Source: Vespula vulgaris (lineage: Eukaryota; Arthropoda; Insecta; Hymenoptera; Vespidae). Taken from it: a stretch of 64,000 bases of DNA. Positions 1 to 12,048 of the stretch are shown here, in pieces (the first letter of the stretch is position 1; every line of letters begins with the position of its first letter). A program made the translations under genes and the position numbers. The DNA lies in the NCBI RefSeq assembly GCF_905475345.1, contig NC_066595.1, forward strand, positions 7,559,501 to 7,623,500. The letters run 5' to 3'. Below the pieces are notes generated by a model. The model saw nothing but the letters and a program-made list of their open reading frames with translations. It did no database searches and was not told where the DNA came from.

Positions 1-798
1 TTCCGACAGAAGATAAAAAGAGAAACGAAAAGAGTGAGAAAGTAAGGCGAAACCTCGTAAAAAGCTTGGCGAAACGGGCTCTATGGTGGGGAGGGATTGC
101 AAGGTAAGGAAGGAACGATCGTTGGGGAGGAAAAAAAATTCAAAATCCTGTGAACTCTGAGCACCGAGACGCCACTTTTTGGGTGAGCAGTCTCGATTTC
201 TGCTCCTCTTCTCGTTTTCTCTCTCCCTCCCTCTGTCTCTCTCTCTCTCTCTCTCTCTTTCTCATGTCTCCCTTCCTACCTGATTCCCTTGGAATCGTAA
301 AAAAAGCATCGACAGGTCAGGTAGGACAGCATCGACAGGAAGTTTCAATGCGTTCTCCCAGGATTGGTCGATTCTCTATAAAACTTCGTTTTACTCGTCC
401 TCTCGCGCTCTTACGTATCTTTCTTATTTTTCAAAAGTAGGGAAAGCAGGTACTTACACGGTAACTTTTATACGTGCAGCTTTTCCTCTCCTTCTTTCCC
501 CCTCCCCTTTAAATTTGCATTTTCCATGACCCTTATTTTTCTATCAAAATTGCGCTTTTTTTCGTGAGAATCGCATCGGGGAATGAGGTAGATATTTCTA
601 AAGGAAACACATGTGGTCGTTTCATCTTTAACGCGAATGAGGCAAGATAGACGAAAAAAGAAAAAAAAAGATACGATGGATCGATAGAAAAATAATGCCC
701 GCGCATCGCCAGGTGTTCATGGCAAATGCACACAAATATCGTATTAGAAGTTCAGTATCTTAGATAAGCCAACCGTCATTTCATCCGTTCTCTTACAG
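1..798. other. Noncoding, with one CT microsatellite
   Basis: No supportable gene is seen. The stretch holds a pure CT dinucleotide run at about 236-258 in a longer pyrimidine tract, and an A-rich patch near 655-670. The reading frame over the CT run is only serine/leucine low-complexity sequence and is not taken as coding. Confidence 0.5.
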
Positions 799-1010
799 GA
801 TTAAATGCACGTGTATGTGTGTGCGTTACATACGTGTACAGTGAGTATACACCTATGCAGAGACTTTTTGCTTTTTTTTTTATTTCTTTTTCTTCCCAAA
901 TTTACGTCGTCTCCCTTCGAAAAAAAAGTCCTCCTCTATCTAAAATTCAACTTTTCTTGCCGTGAGAAGCTCTACCGAATTCCTCGATTCGCGGCAAAAG
1001 AAGAGGGAAG
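799..1010 (+). other. Candidate internal exon (splice signals only)
   Basis: A pyrimidine-rich acceptor (CTCTTACAG) ends at 798 and a consensus-like donor (GGGAAG then GTAAGA) begins at 1011, giving a 212-nt candidate exon. From ATG 805 the frame stays open to the donor (68 codons). Its middle is a T-rich stretch coding Phe/Leu, and a TAA lies just upstream of the ATG, so it could only be a first coding exon or untranslated. The predicted peptide matches nothing I recognise. Splice-like motifs are common by chance in 64 kb; this pair is listed because both sites are good and correctly spaced. Confidence 0.2.
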
Positions 1011-1059
1011 GTAAGAGATAGAGACCGTGCGAGGAGGGGATCGGAATGGTTTTTTGGGG

Positions 1060-2450
1060 CGATTTCTCTTCGTTCTCGCATTCTACCCTTTTTTAAGAAG
1101 GGCTCGCGTTGTTCCGCGTTTCTCGAAAGACCTGACATAGAAAATAACTGACGGTGCGTAACCAGGTGCGAGGGTAACATCTAGATGTGCGTTCGTACCA
1201 ACGTAAGATAAGGCAACCGTCACGTTTTCTTTCTTTCACGTGTTACGTACCAATACAGAAACGGAACGACCGTTGTTTCGTTGAAGAACACACATTCGAA
1301 GTTTTGAAAAATTTTTCGAACCGTTTTTTCTTTTTCTTTTTTTTTTTTTTCGTTATCCGTTAACAAGCTAAAATACGATTCTATCTCACGGTAAAGTTGC
1401 GTAGGTATAGAGACAATTTTTCACATAGTTCAACGTTCAAAATTTTACGACGCGCTCATCCAATGGCAATGCCTATGCAATTTCAAACTATTGAAGTCCG
1501 TTTAACGTTTGTACGAGCGACAGGACGACCGTCTATCCATCACCTACGCACATTCTCACGCATATTCAATCCTAAAAATTCGTTCTTAGTAAGTATGCAC
1601 ACGAATGTTACACAATACACAGGGTCCGTTTTGTAGGAGGGCTCTGCAGCTGGGCGCATTCGATCGTTGCGCTATTTTTCCGCATTATTCGAAGCGGATG
1701 GTGTCTTTGACCTTAGCTTCTACTTTTTCTCCCTTTTTATATCTTTTCACGAGACTCAATGAAAAGCAGTCGACGATCTGACCTTTATACGAGAAACTCG
1801 TCATTCGAAAATGCACCCTGCTCGTACGTACGTCAGGTGATAAGATCGGACAATGCTGCACCTGAATCGTGCGTGTTACTTTTTCACGTTGAATGTTATT
1901 TCTTTCCTGTCTATTTCTTATTAACTTTCATGACTTGTTACATATTTTTAAAAACTTAATAAATATCAGTACTCTTCGTAGGTATCAGTAAGCAAGTAAT
2001 AATTAAGAAACGAGCTGGAATATTAATTTCAAAATGGAAAAAGATTGATCTAATCTCGGCTTGTAAGTAAGCAAACGCGTATATTTAATTCGTCAAAATT
2101 ATCGTATGAATAGAGGCGAGAAAAAAATTTCAATTTTCTGAATGAATTCTGAGAGTGCGCGTACAAAGATTCATCGATAGCACGTTTCGTTTCTCTTTTA
2201 TACTTTTTCTTCCTCTTTCACCATTTCCCCCTCTCCAAAGAGTCATCTCTGTTGTCGTTTTCTTCGTTCGTACCGAAACTCGTCTTCTCTCGCGTGGGAT
2301 CCGAGGAGGATGTTTTTGTTCGCCAAGGCGAGAATAGTGGCCGAGCGACGAGGGCGTGTTTCCCTTTTACGCGTGATCTACATAAAATATCGATTCCGGA
2401 CGCGGAGCTCAGGAAAAATATCGACGAGTCACGGAGGACCTCACCTTCGG
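1060..2450. other. No gene seen
   Basis: Unremarkable A/T-leaning DNA with high CpG. A T-run of about 20 bases lies near 1330-1350. Short frames at 1397-1636, 1759-1959 and 2155-2337 have no splice context, repeats or recognisable motifs and are not taken as genes. Confidence 0.4.
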
Positions 2451-2467
2451 TGGTGAAACCGGCTTCT

Positions 2468-2498
2468 CTTCTTCTTCTTCTTCTTCTTCTTCTTCTTT
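2468..2498. repeat. CTT (GAA) trinucleotide microsatellite
   Basis: About ten uninterrupted CTT units. They create a polyleucine frame on plus and a polyglutamate frame on minus, both dismissed as repeat translation. Confidence 0.9.
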
Positions 2499-2635
2499 CC
2501 TCTTCTCTCCTCTTCTCTCATCTCTTCTCGGTTTGACGAACGCCGTCACAAAGGAGAAATCGTTATTTTCACGGCTCGGCTCGATTTCGCGGTTACATCC
2601 CTCGTTCTTTCTAACACAGCCCGTTCTTCCTTCTT

Positions 2636-2748
2636 CCATTCCATTCCATTCCATTCCATTCCATTCGATTCCATTCCATTTCATTCCTTCCTTCTTTCCT
2701 TCCTTCCTTCCTTCCTTCCTTCTTTCCTTCCTTCTTTCCTTCCTTCCC
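2636..2748. repeat. ATTCC pentamer array fused to a TTCC tetramer array
   Basis: About ten near-perfect copies of the pentamer CCATT (2636-2690), with two single-base variants, run straight into a TTCC/TTTCC tetramer tract (to about 2748). The tetramer probably grew out of the pentamer by loss of the A-containing unit. Open frames across it on both strands follow from the pentamer periodicity. Confidence 0.92.
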
Positions 2749-2899
2749 ATCTTCCTTACTTCTCTCTTAAGATATTTCACTTTTTGCACGGTTTTCGTTC
2801 GCCATTCTTCTTTGCATTCTTCAAGCTCCTTCTCGGTGATTCTTCGTTCCGTAATTGGACCTACCATTGTAATTAGCGCAAGAGAAGATAGGTAATTCA

Positions 2900-3890
2900 T
2901 GGTTCTGCTCGGTAAAATGAACTTCTTTCGTGTGAAATTAACTTCTTTTGTCTTATTCCGTGAGAGGTATAACAGTGTTAATGTGTTAAATGTATATTCG
3001 TCGAAAGAACAAATTTTTTTCTTTCTTCATTTTCATTTGTAAAGGTTGCAAAGAACTTTATAAAAAAGTTTGCTCAAGCTCGAAATATCGTAATTAAAGA
3101 TTTTCGATTCTTTCAATCGTTTCATATGGTTTCATATAATCGGTTGATTCGATTTTTTGAGTTTGTGAACTATCATCCTAATAGTAGGGTGGAGATAGCA
3201 TTATTAAAAGCATTCACAATGTCATCAGAATTTTTCCTTCTTTTCTTTTCCTTCTTTTTTGGTCGTTCTTTAACGTGGTGGAAAGTTTAAGCGGCATCTG
3301 CCTCCGTGTCGTCCTTCCTTCGGTATTCTTACGTAAAGGCGACAACAATACGAGCAACCCCGAACTGACGGGGGAGGAATTCACTCGTATTATTCCGTTC
3401 TGTACGCATCGTCTGTCAACCGACTTACGATTTTATTAAGGTCTAGCGTCATTCGATTGAGAGCTCTCTCTAGGATCGTTTCCATTCTCGCGAAGATCCT
3501 AATCGCGATGCAGACAAGCATCAAATTTCAAATCGAATTCACTTCTATTTTATTTTAGTTTCTTCGAATGCATCCGAACGAAATGACGACCCACGTTGTT
3601 CACGTTCGTTTAATCGGAAGTAAAATTCTTCGATCTCGCGTATTAGAATACCCATGGTCGCAGAAATATTATTTAACGATAAAAGAGACAAATGAAATTT
3701 CAGTCAAATCAAATTTTCTTTTAATATTATTTTGTAAAACTTGATGATCGATGAAACTTATTGTTTCACCGTTTATACGAAGTGATGAGTAAAAAAAAAA
3801 AATTGTCATGATTATAATCTAATGTTAAATAATGATGAAAATTCGTAATCATTTCTTTTTTTTGTATATTTCTTTCTCTTATTAATTTAT
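2900..3890. other. No gene seen
   Basis: AT-rich spacer with scattered homopolymers. It has no long frame, no paired splice signals and no tandem array. Confidence 0.4.
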
Positions 3891-3899
3891 TTGATAGTT

Positions 3900-4230
3900 T
3901 TTGAGGATTAAACATGGCGGTGATAGAGAGTAGTATATGACTGGTAGGAAGAAGCTAAACGGGTAAACTATTGTCCGGACATATACCGGGTGTGTTTGTA
4001 CCATTTCTATCGAGTCGTCGAGGAGGAGGCTGCAGGCGAGGAAAGCGTGTTATCGAAAGGGGAACGAACGAAGGGGACGGATTCGAGCCAATAGAATAAC
4101 AGTGTTTCCTCCAGCGTGTTTTGCAGCGGCGTTACTACCGTCGCTTCTACCGTCGCGGCCGCGGTGACGGCAAGGGTGACGAGAGAGGGAAAGAGAAGGG
4201 GTGGACTGGTTTTCGAGCGTGCCGTGGGGT
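3900..4230 (+). promoter_or_regulatory. Possible promoter plus noncoding first exon
   Basis: The base composition changes from AT-rich flank to a GC- and CpG-rich block with GCGGCCGC near 4156, purine-rich GAGG/GAAGG runs and a G-rich end. It ends in a donor-like GGG then GTGAGT at about 4230/4231, after which the sequence returns to ordinary spacer. This is the usual look of an insect untranslated first exon leading into a long intron. There is no recognisable TATA box, and the start site cannot be placed. It could instead be a GC-rich enhancer. Confidence 0.28.
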
Positions 4231-4439
4231 GAGTCTAAAACCGTTAGGTTAGTCGCGTGCTACCAAAGGCACGTGTCCCACCTCTTCTTTTCTCTTTCAT
4301 CCTTGCTTACGCACACGAATACATGCTGCTTATGGTTGTGTAACCGGCCGTGGTTTACGCGTTTAAGCGTATCCTCGATGTTTCTATGCGCAACTCATGC
4401 AAACTAGCGCCATTTTAAAGATTATTCCTAACGAGATAT

Positions 4440-5660
4440 ATCAGATTTTCAAAGATCAATCAAATCTTGTTGCAATTAACAAAGAGATTATCGAGTTATC
4501 ATTTAAATTAATATTTGTGTAAAATAATATTTATGAGATATACTTATATATGATGCTTATAAGAAATATGGGTGTTCCGTATGTAGATATATTGGATTGT
4601 ATGGACGTCAGGCACGCGTCCGTCTCCGCCTCTTTGTGATTCTCTTCGGATTTTTAAGCCTGTCTTCTATTTGCTACACCCCTTTTTGAATATCCCTGAT
4701 GGCATTGGAGCAATCCCTTAGCAGATGTATTCTTGAAAAAAATGGCGCGCGAATAAGGATGCCCAAAGAAATATGTTCTGTTTTTCCCTTTTTTTTTTTT
4801 CTTTTTCTTCAAACTTTATAGCAATATTTCATATTGAAATAAAGTAAGAAGAAAATTGTCGAGATTTGATCCTCGATGAAAGGGAAAGGATCGTGAAGTT
4901 ATGTGAGGCAGATGTAGACATAACTAGTTCTAACGTAGATAACAGTTAAATCATCGTAGTCATCGTTGTCGATAGCTACCGTTATAATGAAACACAGACA
5001 CAACCCACGTGTATGATCGTGAGCCCCCTCATGCTTTGGCACGTGCCCATAGGGTAAACGCGCGAGTCGGCACCGCAATATATCCACCTACGTGCCGCAT
5101 AACGGTCCATAACGCAGCTTCGAAAGGAAAGATGATCGCACAGATGCTTCGAGCCTTTCGACGAAGAACCTAAGTCTTCTATAGAAAGAAGTGATATTTT
5201 ATTTTTTGTTATTTTTCTTTTTTCTTTTTTCTTGATCAAAAGAAAATTCTTATGGAATGATAGTCGTATGACATCGATCGGAGTACCACGGGAAATTGCA
5301 AAGTCGAGTCATCGCGTTCGCCGTAAATTTCCGATAAGGAAATGAGGCTATGCATATAAAAGAGAAGGTTTTCTCGTACAACTTCCATAGTCGCACGCGG
5401 ACTGTATTTGGTATTGGAAGCCCTCTTCTCGCCTGGCAGTGATGTATGATATGATAGAACTGCATGCTCTTCACTATCGACACTTCTTCGTGTTTTCTAT
5501 CGGACTTGTATTCGTTGAAAACGTTCGAGTCATACAAATTTCGATATAATGTTTTTAATTTATTTCAATGCTTTTATATTTAAAAGTAAGATAAAGGTAA
5601 AATAAAAAATATATTTCTTTTCTATACGTATATATGTGTATATATGTATAAAAGATAAAC
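4440..5660. other. No gene seen
   Basis: AT-rich spacer. The minus-strand frames between 4899 and 5537 overlap one another, lack splice context and are treated as chance. Confidence 0.4.
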
Positions 5661-5684
5661 CGTTCTAATATATATGCATGTAAG

Positions 5685-5688
<4 letters not shown>

Positions 5689-5729
<41 letters not shown>
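5689..5729. repeat. AT dinucleotide microsatellite
   Basis: About 20 TA units, with shorter ATGT/ATAT imperfect repeats just upstream (5630-5690). It is self-complementary and can extrude as a hairpin. Confidence 0.95.
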
Positions 5730-5731
<2 letters not shown>

Positions 5732-5922
5732 AAGATATGAAGGTTTTGCGAAGATTAATCGATACTCGGAGAAAAGGGACTCTCCGTGTTATTTTCGTCT
5801 CATGGTAGTCGATAGTCTTCATGCCTCGAAAAATCGACAAGACGAGAAACGAGAAAGAGAGGGTAACGCCAAGATTATTTGAATATCCCATATTTAAGAT
5901 TCATCCTGCGTAGTTCTGGGCA

Positions 5923-7540
5923 GTGATTGTCAGCTTGGTAGGCTGGTCACGTGGACGGCACGTCATACACGTCAAACCAACCCCCCCAGTAGAAAGCACC
6001 CCTTATATATGCGCCGTAGGCAGACCCGGCGGTCAGTTCGAGATGGGAGAGTCCTTGCGAACACTTTACATTCTATTTTCACGCTGTAGTGACTTCGATG
6101 TATGCGACTTCCTTAACGCATTCGGCAGATATTGCTTTCTGGCACGTGCTACATACCAACCTTGATATTCGTTCCTTTACAAATGAAACACTTTTTCAGA
6201 TTATATTAAAAAGAAATCTTGTGAGATTTTTTCGAAACTATTTCTGAATTTTTTATCTTCAAATTTTTTGTAATTTATAAAAAAGAATATATATATATCA
6301 TTTTCCAATAAGAATAATCGATTAAATGTAAAAGTTGACTCGAGTGAACGGCACTCCTGCGTATCAAAAATTTTCAGCTCTTCTATTTCCACCTGACGAC
6401 ATAAACCGGAACTGGTTGCTACTTTATGCGTGTCACCGCCCTCGCGGTGTTTTCACGGGACGACGAGCACCCCCGGATTTTTCCTGGGGCTCTTGGAGAA
6501 CGAGTCGGTCGTCCAGCACAAAAAAGGGGGAGGACATCTAACCGAGTTAAATAACGCTACATTAGCGCCCTTCGCGATACAAGGGTTGACCGAGTGTGAA
6601 ATACCCTCAAGCTTATCGGCCCTCCGCAGAGATTTTTTTCATTAGCTTTTTCACCTTTCTCCCTGTCGTATAAACTTTTTTTCTTTTTTTTTTTTATAAA
6701 TTGTCCATTGTTTCGTAAAAAGAATAGTCGTTATTTCTCATTCCCTTCATTCATAAATACAAGGTCATCGAATTTTTTCAACACTCGTGCGAGTTCCTTT
6801 CGAAGTTTAACGGTTTAAGGGTGGTCCTTGTAAAATTTTGAGCGAGATGGCGTATTAAACCAATTATCAATTTTATAGCTGCTTCCAACGATCGAAAATC
6901 GGTCCATTTAATAACTTTAATTATTCCCGGTGCATCTTCGTTTTGCCAGAGTTTGATCGTTTGCCGCCGTAAAGCCATCATTCGAGGTCCGTTTCTTAAA
7001 GGATATAACGACGAGACGTTTGCCGTTCGAAACGTCGTCCTTTGTCCTTTCGCTACAATTACGACGTCTAGACGATGACTCTGTTTCTCCGGAAAATATC
7101 AATTAGGAACGTAAGATCTGAATCGGTTGTTTCTTTCGCATCGTAAATCCTTTTCTCTTGTTTTTCTTTTTTTTTTCATTTGAAAAATCTTTGAATTTAT
7201 TCGTTAACGTTAGTTATCCTTTCGTAACATCAATCAAATCGGTTAACGATAAGGGAGGATGCATATAGCGACAGTATCTCCTTCTTCGATCGTCCAATCC
7301 CGATCGTAAGTTACATTTCGGCATAGCGTCATAAAATACGGTAATTGCGATCGAAGGAGATTTCTCGAGAAACGAGGAGGATGGCAATGAACAGAGAGAG
7401 AGAGAGAAAGAGAGAGAAGGGTCGCGCTTAACCGTCGAGAAAATATCTTCACCTCGGCATCGACGCTTCTTGCATTCTCGTAAGATGACGATCATCCAAC
7501 GAAGGTAACAGCCAAGTAGCGCCTTTTTCTCTCTTTCCCG
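5923..7540. other. No gene seen
   Basis: Mixed DNA with a C-run near 5980 and T-runs at 6677-6700. Frames at 5923-6165, 6335-6645 and 7214-7495 were examined and have no paired splice sites, recognisable domain or codon periodicity. A short GA run lies at 7394-7418. Confidence 0.4.
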
Positions 7541-7555
7541 AACATCGAGACATCA

Positions 7556-7596
7556 CTCTCTCTCTTTCCTTCTCTCTCTCCTTCTCTCTCTCTCTC

Positions 7597-7629
<33 letters not shown>
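7556..7629. repeat. CT-rich microsatellite
   Basis: Pyrimidine tract dominated by CT units with TTCC interruptions; the longest pure run is at the 3' end. Its complement is a GAGAG array of the kind bound by GAGA-type factors in insects. Confidence 0.92.
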
Positions 7630-7631
<2 letters not shown>

Positions 7632-7816
7632 CTTTCTCTTATAGCAAACGCGTCCGGACCTTTACTTCCATTGTTACCGGCTCGCCCTTTACCCTCCCTT
7701 CCTTCCTTTTACGAAGCTGCACGGTTCTGGCTTAATAGCTGACGAGGTTATCGGGTTTCTGCAGAAGCGTAAAAGATCTTCGAGGAAAGACGCGGGAATA
7801 ACGAGAGCCGCGTCTC

Positions 7817-7888
7817 TCCTTCCTTCTTTCCTTCCTATCTTTCTTTCTTCTTTCCTTCTTCCTTTCCTTCCTTTCTTCCTTTTTTCTC
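7817..7888. repeat. TTCC/TTTC tetranucleotide tract
   Basis: Imperfect tetramer array in which TTCC and TTTC units alternate. The minus-strand Lys/Glu/Arg frame over it is repeat translation. Confidence 0.88.
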
Positions 7889-8239
7889 CCCTTACCTTTA
7901 CTATAAAGAGGCAATGTTACGTTACGTATCTTGCGTACAATTTATTAGTATATAGACTTGTCTTTTAAAAGCATATCAATGATTATATCTTTGATTTTTT
8001 ATTGATAATTTCCTCTTTCTTATAGCAAATAGCTATGAAATACGTTTTCTCGATTTCTTAGCGTGTCCTTTTAGTTTATTTTCTGTGTATGTTTTATTCT
8101 CGCGAATAACGATACCGTTTGATAGATAACTTTCCTTTCCTTGACAAAGTTGTTCTCCCTTCTTCAGAAATCTTCAATTCCCTTGGCTCGTATGATCGGC
8201 AATTAAACGAATGAAAAGTCGCGCGTAAGAGAGCGCTGT

Positions 8240-8560
8240 TTCCTCACGATAGAGAAAATGAACGGATCATAAATTAACCGTAGCTTAAAGTGGGCGTACC
8301 AACGAACTGCCGATAGTACGCATTGTCCCCTACGCCAACGATTGTACATTAATTAAACAATCAATATTTATTAAGCTTATTATCGAAGGTATCTTAGGAT
8401 TAGATGTGCAAGAACGTGTTAGAGTACTAACACAATATTAATTCGATTTGACGCGAGGTTAAAGCTCGTATTTCGCTTAATAGGCGCCATATTGTTCGTA
8501 ACGACGTAATAAATATGGACGCGGCCAAATGAAGACGATAAATTATCGAACGCCCCCGCT
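8240..8560. promoter_or_regulatory. Regulatory-looking unique block
   Basis: Repeat-free block with clustered homeodomain-type cores: TTAATTAA near 8350, AATTAA, AATATTAAT, and TAATAAA-like sites resembling posterior-Hox cores near 8508. It is bordered by simple-sequence DNA. Factor sites this short occur by chance in AT-rich DNA, so only the density and lack of microsatellite decay support the call. Confidence 0.25.
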
Positions 8561-9399
8561 GTCGGCACTCCTGTTCGTCTCTTTCTCCAACCTCCTTTCG
8601 CCTTTCTCTACCGGTCTTTGTTAATAACCTTTTTAAAAAAAAGTTTTCCTAGTTTTCTTTTTCTTCTACTCTAAACATAATGTTACCCGAGAGATACGTG
8701 TTTTTAATTTCGTTTGCTTCGTCTACGAAAAAAGAAAATATTTTCGATATCCGACGAATTTTTGAACTCGTGAGAAATTCGATCTTAAAGGTGAAAAAGA
8801 AAAGAGAAAGATTTGTTAATTAAATGGACATTTAAGTGCTATTTAGCAGCCTTCGATAAGATCGACTAGTTTACGCTCCCTCATTTCTTTTTTCCTTTCA
8901 TTCTTCCTTACTCGTTGCTTATTATAATCAATTACCATCGTGTTCTTCGACAGCACGCGATTGTATCCTTGTACATACATATATATGCTATCTCTCAAGG
9001 GGTGCAACCCTCTAGCTTTTTTTATACGGCCACCAAGTCCGGTTCTAAGGGAGTAACGCTGCAACAGGCTGATGAGTGGCAAGATTTGAGTTGGTATTTT
9101 TTTTCTTTCTTTTTTCCTGACCTTTCGTGATTCTAAGAAAGGGTCAATCGATTATTTCGTTGATTAATTAAATTATAATTCTTTTTGAAGACTTTCAATG
9201 CCCGTTCGACGAGTATGAATTTTATCGATAAACTTTATCGTTTTCAGAATTTAATAAAATTCAGATTAAAAATTAGCTTAAAGGAATTGAATAATGAAGA
9301 AAGCGATCAATGAAAAGAAAAAGGTCAGTTCTTATTATACACGTTTATCAAGCAATTGTATGGCTCGGCAGCAGGGGATCAGTAAGAAAAACAGTGAAA

Positions 9400-9535
9400 A
9401 ACGTTCGTCCTCTGTGGGAACGTCGTGTCCATTAATGGAATCACCAATTGCAGAGTTATTGGTTTAATTGCTAATTGCTAGTCTTTTATGGAACGAGCAA
9501 CAATGGCGTCGTCACCCACTCGTCGATCGCTGCCA
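9400..9535. promoter_or_regulatory. Regulatory-looking unique block
   Basis: Short block holding CATTAATGG, CAATTG, a direct repeat of AATTGCTA (two copies about 9 bases apart near 9464-9480) and a TTTTATGG Abd-B/caudal-type core. The direct repeat of the homeodomain core is the best evidence. The flanks are AT-rich or T-rich spacer. Confidence 0.25.
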
Positions 9536-9707
9536 TTTTCATAAATATCTTCCCTCCCTTTTTTCCTTTTGCTTCTTAATCCCATTTGCCGTTCTTCTCA
9601 CGAGTTTCTTTCATACTTTTTTTTTTGTTTTTTAAATCGTTTTTATTTTTCGAGTGGGCGAGACGATTAATCTCTCTTAATCGAAGAGCCTGATGTATCT
9701 TTTTCTT

Positions 9708-9740
9708 TTTTCTTCTTCTTCTACTTCTTCTTCTTCTTCT
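9708..9740. repeat. CTT microsatellite
   Basis: CTT units with one CTA interruption. A T-rich tract precedes it. Confidence 0.85.
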
Positions 9741-10367
9741 TTTACTGCTAGTTACGACTCGGAAAGATCAACGTATTCCGTTTACAAGATATTTCGCAGT
9801 GGATAACCACAGTAATGTATAAAAATCCCTGAGAAAGCCGTCCCACGAAATTTGAATTTGCTTTCGTCTCCCTTTAAACCTGAGGCATGAATCGAAAAGA
9901 GGATAAAAGGGTAGGTGGTAGAAGCATCGGGGTTGAGGGACGACTTTTTAGCATTCAGGAGAGAGGTTCACATCGTCACCCTCGATTCGAATAACAAAGT
10001 GACCACTTTACCGAAAATATTTGATAAAGCTCAAAAGGAGTTCCATATTTTGGTGAGCATAGAGAATATAGATCGCTATCGTGATTTTAATATGATTTTA
10101 TAATATTCGTAAAAATTCGATGTCAACTATAGATTGAAGTTTTTACGCGTTCATCGTAAGTAGAAAACTGAACGTTGAAGGACTCGAAGCGTGAAGTTCC
10201 GTTCTGGTATCGAGGGTTAGAGAACGCTTGGGTATTCAAAAGCGGTTTTCCATGGTCATCTCGTCCCCGATTCTCACTCTTTCTCCTCAAATTTGAATAA
10301 CAAAGTCACCAGGAAGACGTATTATAGGCTCGTACCCTTGCGAGCAAACCGATTTCTCGCGACTTTA

Positions 10368-10781
10368 TCATAAAGATCGTTTGCATTTCAAGTGAAACCG
10401 ATCGCATCGGTTCTTAGGATTTCTCTTCTTCTCTAACTCTATCGTTTCCTTCGATTCAAAACTCTTTACAGAAGTTTTTCCGATGCGATTCTTCGAGATT
10501 CCGAGGATTCTTTTCTTCTTTCGTTTTTGATTTCGTCTAATCGTTAAAACGAGCTTCGAACTCGATTCAAATTCATCGTTTAGTTTTAGTTCTATGAGAC
10601 TTGGCTGAAATTCCAACTCGGACCAAGATATACGAAAGGCTAATTTGCGATCAATAACTTTATCTACGATCTTATCGTTCGCTTCTCTCGACATTATAGT
10701 AACGTGCCTTGCCGGTGAAAGCAGTTTACGTATACTGGAAGGAATAGGAATTCGCGATATTAAATTACCGCCTCCGACGTG
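10368..10781 (-). CDS. Candidate terminal coding exon, unknown protein
   Basis: The minus strand is open without interruption from an acceptor-like site (CACTATTCAG, ending at 10782) to a TGA at 10368, about 137 codons. No ATG is needed if this is a last exon. An internal ATG (ATG TCG AGA GAA) lies about 32 codons in. Codons show a purine-N-pyrimidine tendency, for example GAA GCG AAC GAT AAG ATC GTA GAT. The protein is not low-complexity: it has a mixed acidic/hydrophobic middle and a strongly basic Lys/Arg-rich C-terminal third. No family is recognised. The frame continues upstream through an AT microsatellite, which is not coding. A lineage-specific protein, a relic or chance are all possible. 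Confidence 0.28.
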   Translation of the reverse strand, partial: HVGGGNLISRIPIPSSIRKLLSPARHVTIMSREANDKIVDKVIDRKLAFRISWSELEFQPSLIELKLNDEFESSSKLVLTIRRNQKRKKKRILGISKNRIGKTSVKSFESKETIELEKKRNPKNRCDRFHLKCKRSL

Positions 10782-11489
10782 CTGAATAGTGATATCGATT
10801 TCAATGGATAACGATCGACAGGTGAACGGTAAAATGGTAAAGGTGAAGGGAAATTGTATATTACTCGATAGGTATATATATATATATATGCTTCGCAAAA
10901 AATCGAAGATACTTAGTAAAATTTTACTTCTCGATTCTGATAGATTTTTAATTCAATTATTTAATAAGACATCGATTATTCTTAGATATCGTAAAGATAT
11001 TATAAAGTATGATGAGAGACGTGCTCGTTTCGAACCGCACAACCTAAGATTTCCATGAAGTTCGCGTTAAAGGAATCTCTAGAGTGACCATATAGGTCGA
11101 ACAGGTGTGCCAGTACGATCAAGGAATAAACGATTAGCGATTCGATTAGCATCCGCAAATCATATTGATCTTGGCTTCATCCGTTGCGACGCGTTGACTC
11201 ATAGCGAGCATGAGATTTTGCAACGAGTCAATCGATTCGACTTTGATCGATGAAGATCGAGCAGCTGGCACCCGTATGCGGTATTATCATCTTGGTACCG
11301 TTGCTGGTTAATTATCGACATTCGAGATGTTTCGTAGAATGTGCAAGATGGACGATAGATCCTTCGAAGGAAGAAACGGTTGAGAATCACTGTCGGTCCA
11401 TTTGAAATGACACGAATATCGCAGGCACAGCATTCACGACGAAGTTTCGTCGATGGTTTCAGCGTTCCCGACGTGCTTATTCGCGAGAG

Positions 11490-11535
11490 AGAAAGAAAGA
11501 GAGAGAGAGGGGGGGAGAAGAGGAGGACGGTGGTA
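11490..11535. repeat. GA- and G-rich purine tract
   Basis: A GAAA/GAGA run passes into a GGGGGGG block and then GAGGAGGA. The all-purine strand has triplex and G-quadruplex potential. Confidence 0.7.
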
Positions 11536-11560
11536 AAGGGGGTCCAGTGAAGAAAAAAAA

Positions 11561-11716
11561 ATGGAGCGGGTGGTGGCGGTGGTGGCGGCGGTGGTGGCGC
11601 TAGGCTATCGGAAGTGTGTCAAATTACAGAGGTCCGTGATATTAATGACTCCTAATGACATGCCCCCTCCTTCCGAGCATCCTACGTATTGCGTACCCCC
11701 TACTCCGTTCTTCTAA
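11561..11716 (+). CDS. Candidate 51-residue small ORF with hydrophobic N-terminus
   Basis: ATG in an A-rich context (AAAAATGG, favourable in insects) opens a 51-residue frame ending in TAA. Residues 4-14 are an uninterrupted Val/Ala/Leu segment made by a GTGGTGGCG minisatellite, long enough for a partial membrane helix or signal anchor. The C-terminal half is Pro-rich with two Cys. The hydrophobic segment may be only a by-product of the repeat. No homologue is recognised. Confidence 0.13.
   Translation: MERVVAVVAAVVALGYRKCVKLQRSVILMTPNDMPPPSEHPTYCVPPTPFF
11568..11600. repeat. GGTGGTGGC minisatellite
   Basis: About four units of a 9-bp GGTGGTGGC-type repeat with a variant unit. It is G-rich on plus. 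It underlies the Val/Ala segment of the small frame starting at 11561. Confidence 0.8.
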
Positions 11717-11726
11717 TCCCTCCTCC

Positions 11727-11790
11727 TCTCTCTCTCTCTCTTTTTCTTTCTCTCTTTTTCTCTTTCTCTCTCTCTCTCCTCTCTTCTCTC
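11727..11790. repeat. CT-rich tract
   Basis: CT units interrupted by TTTTC; pyrimidine-only for more than 60 bases. Confidence 0.85.
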
Positions 11791-11991
11791 TTCTTCTGTG
11801 AACCTTCTCGCTTGGCCTCGCTTGGCCTCGCTCGTACTCCCTCTCTCGTATGCGCGTTCACAGTGGGCCCGATTCATGGAATCCACATTAAAAATAAAAT
11901 TACTAATTGGCCGAGGCTAATAGCAATAAGACAAACAACGGGCTAAATGCTATAAAGTAAAACACAGGTTCAAGATGATCTGTTCTACCCA

Positions 11992-11994
11992 CTC

Positions 11995-12048
<54 letters not shown>

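Noticed and set aside
2409..2900. 163-codon minus-strand frame with WNG and KEG repeats
   Set aside because: Produced by the ATTCC and TTCC arrays.
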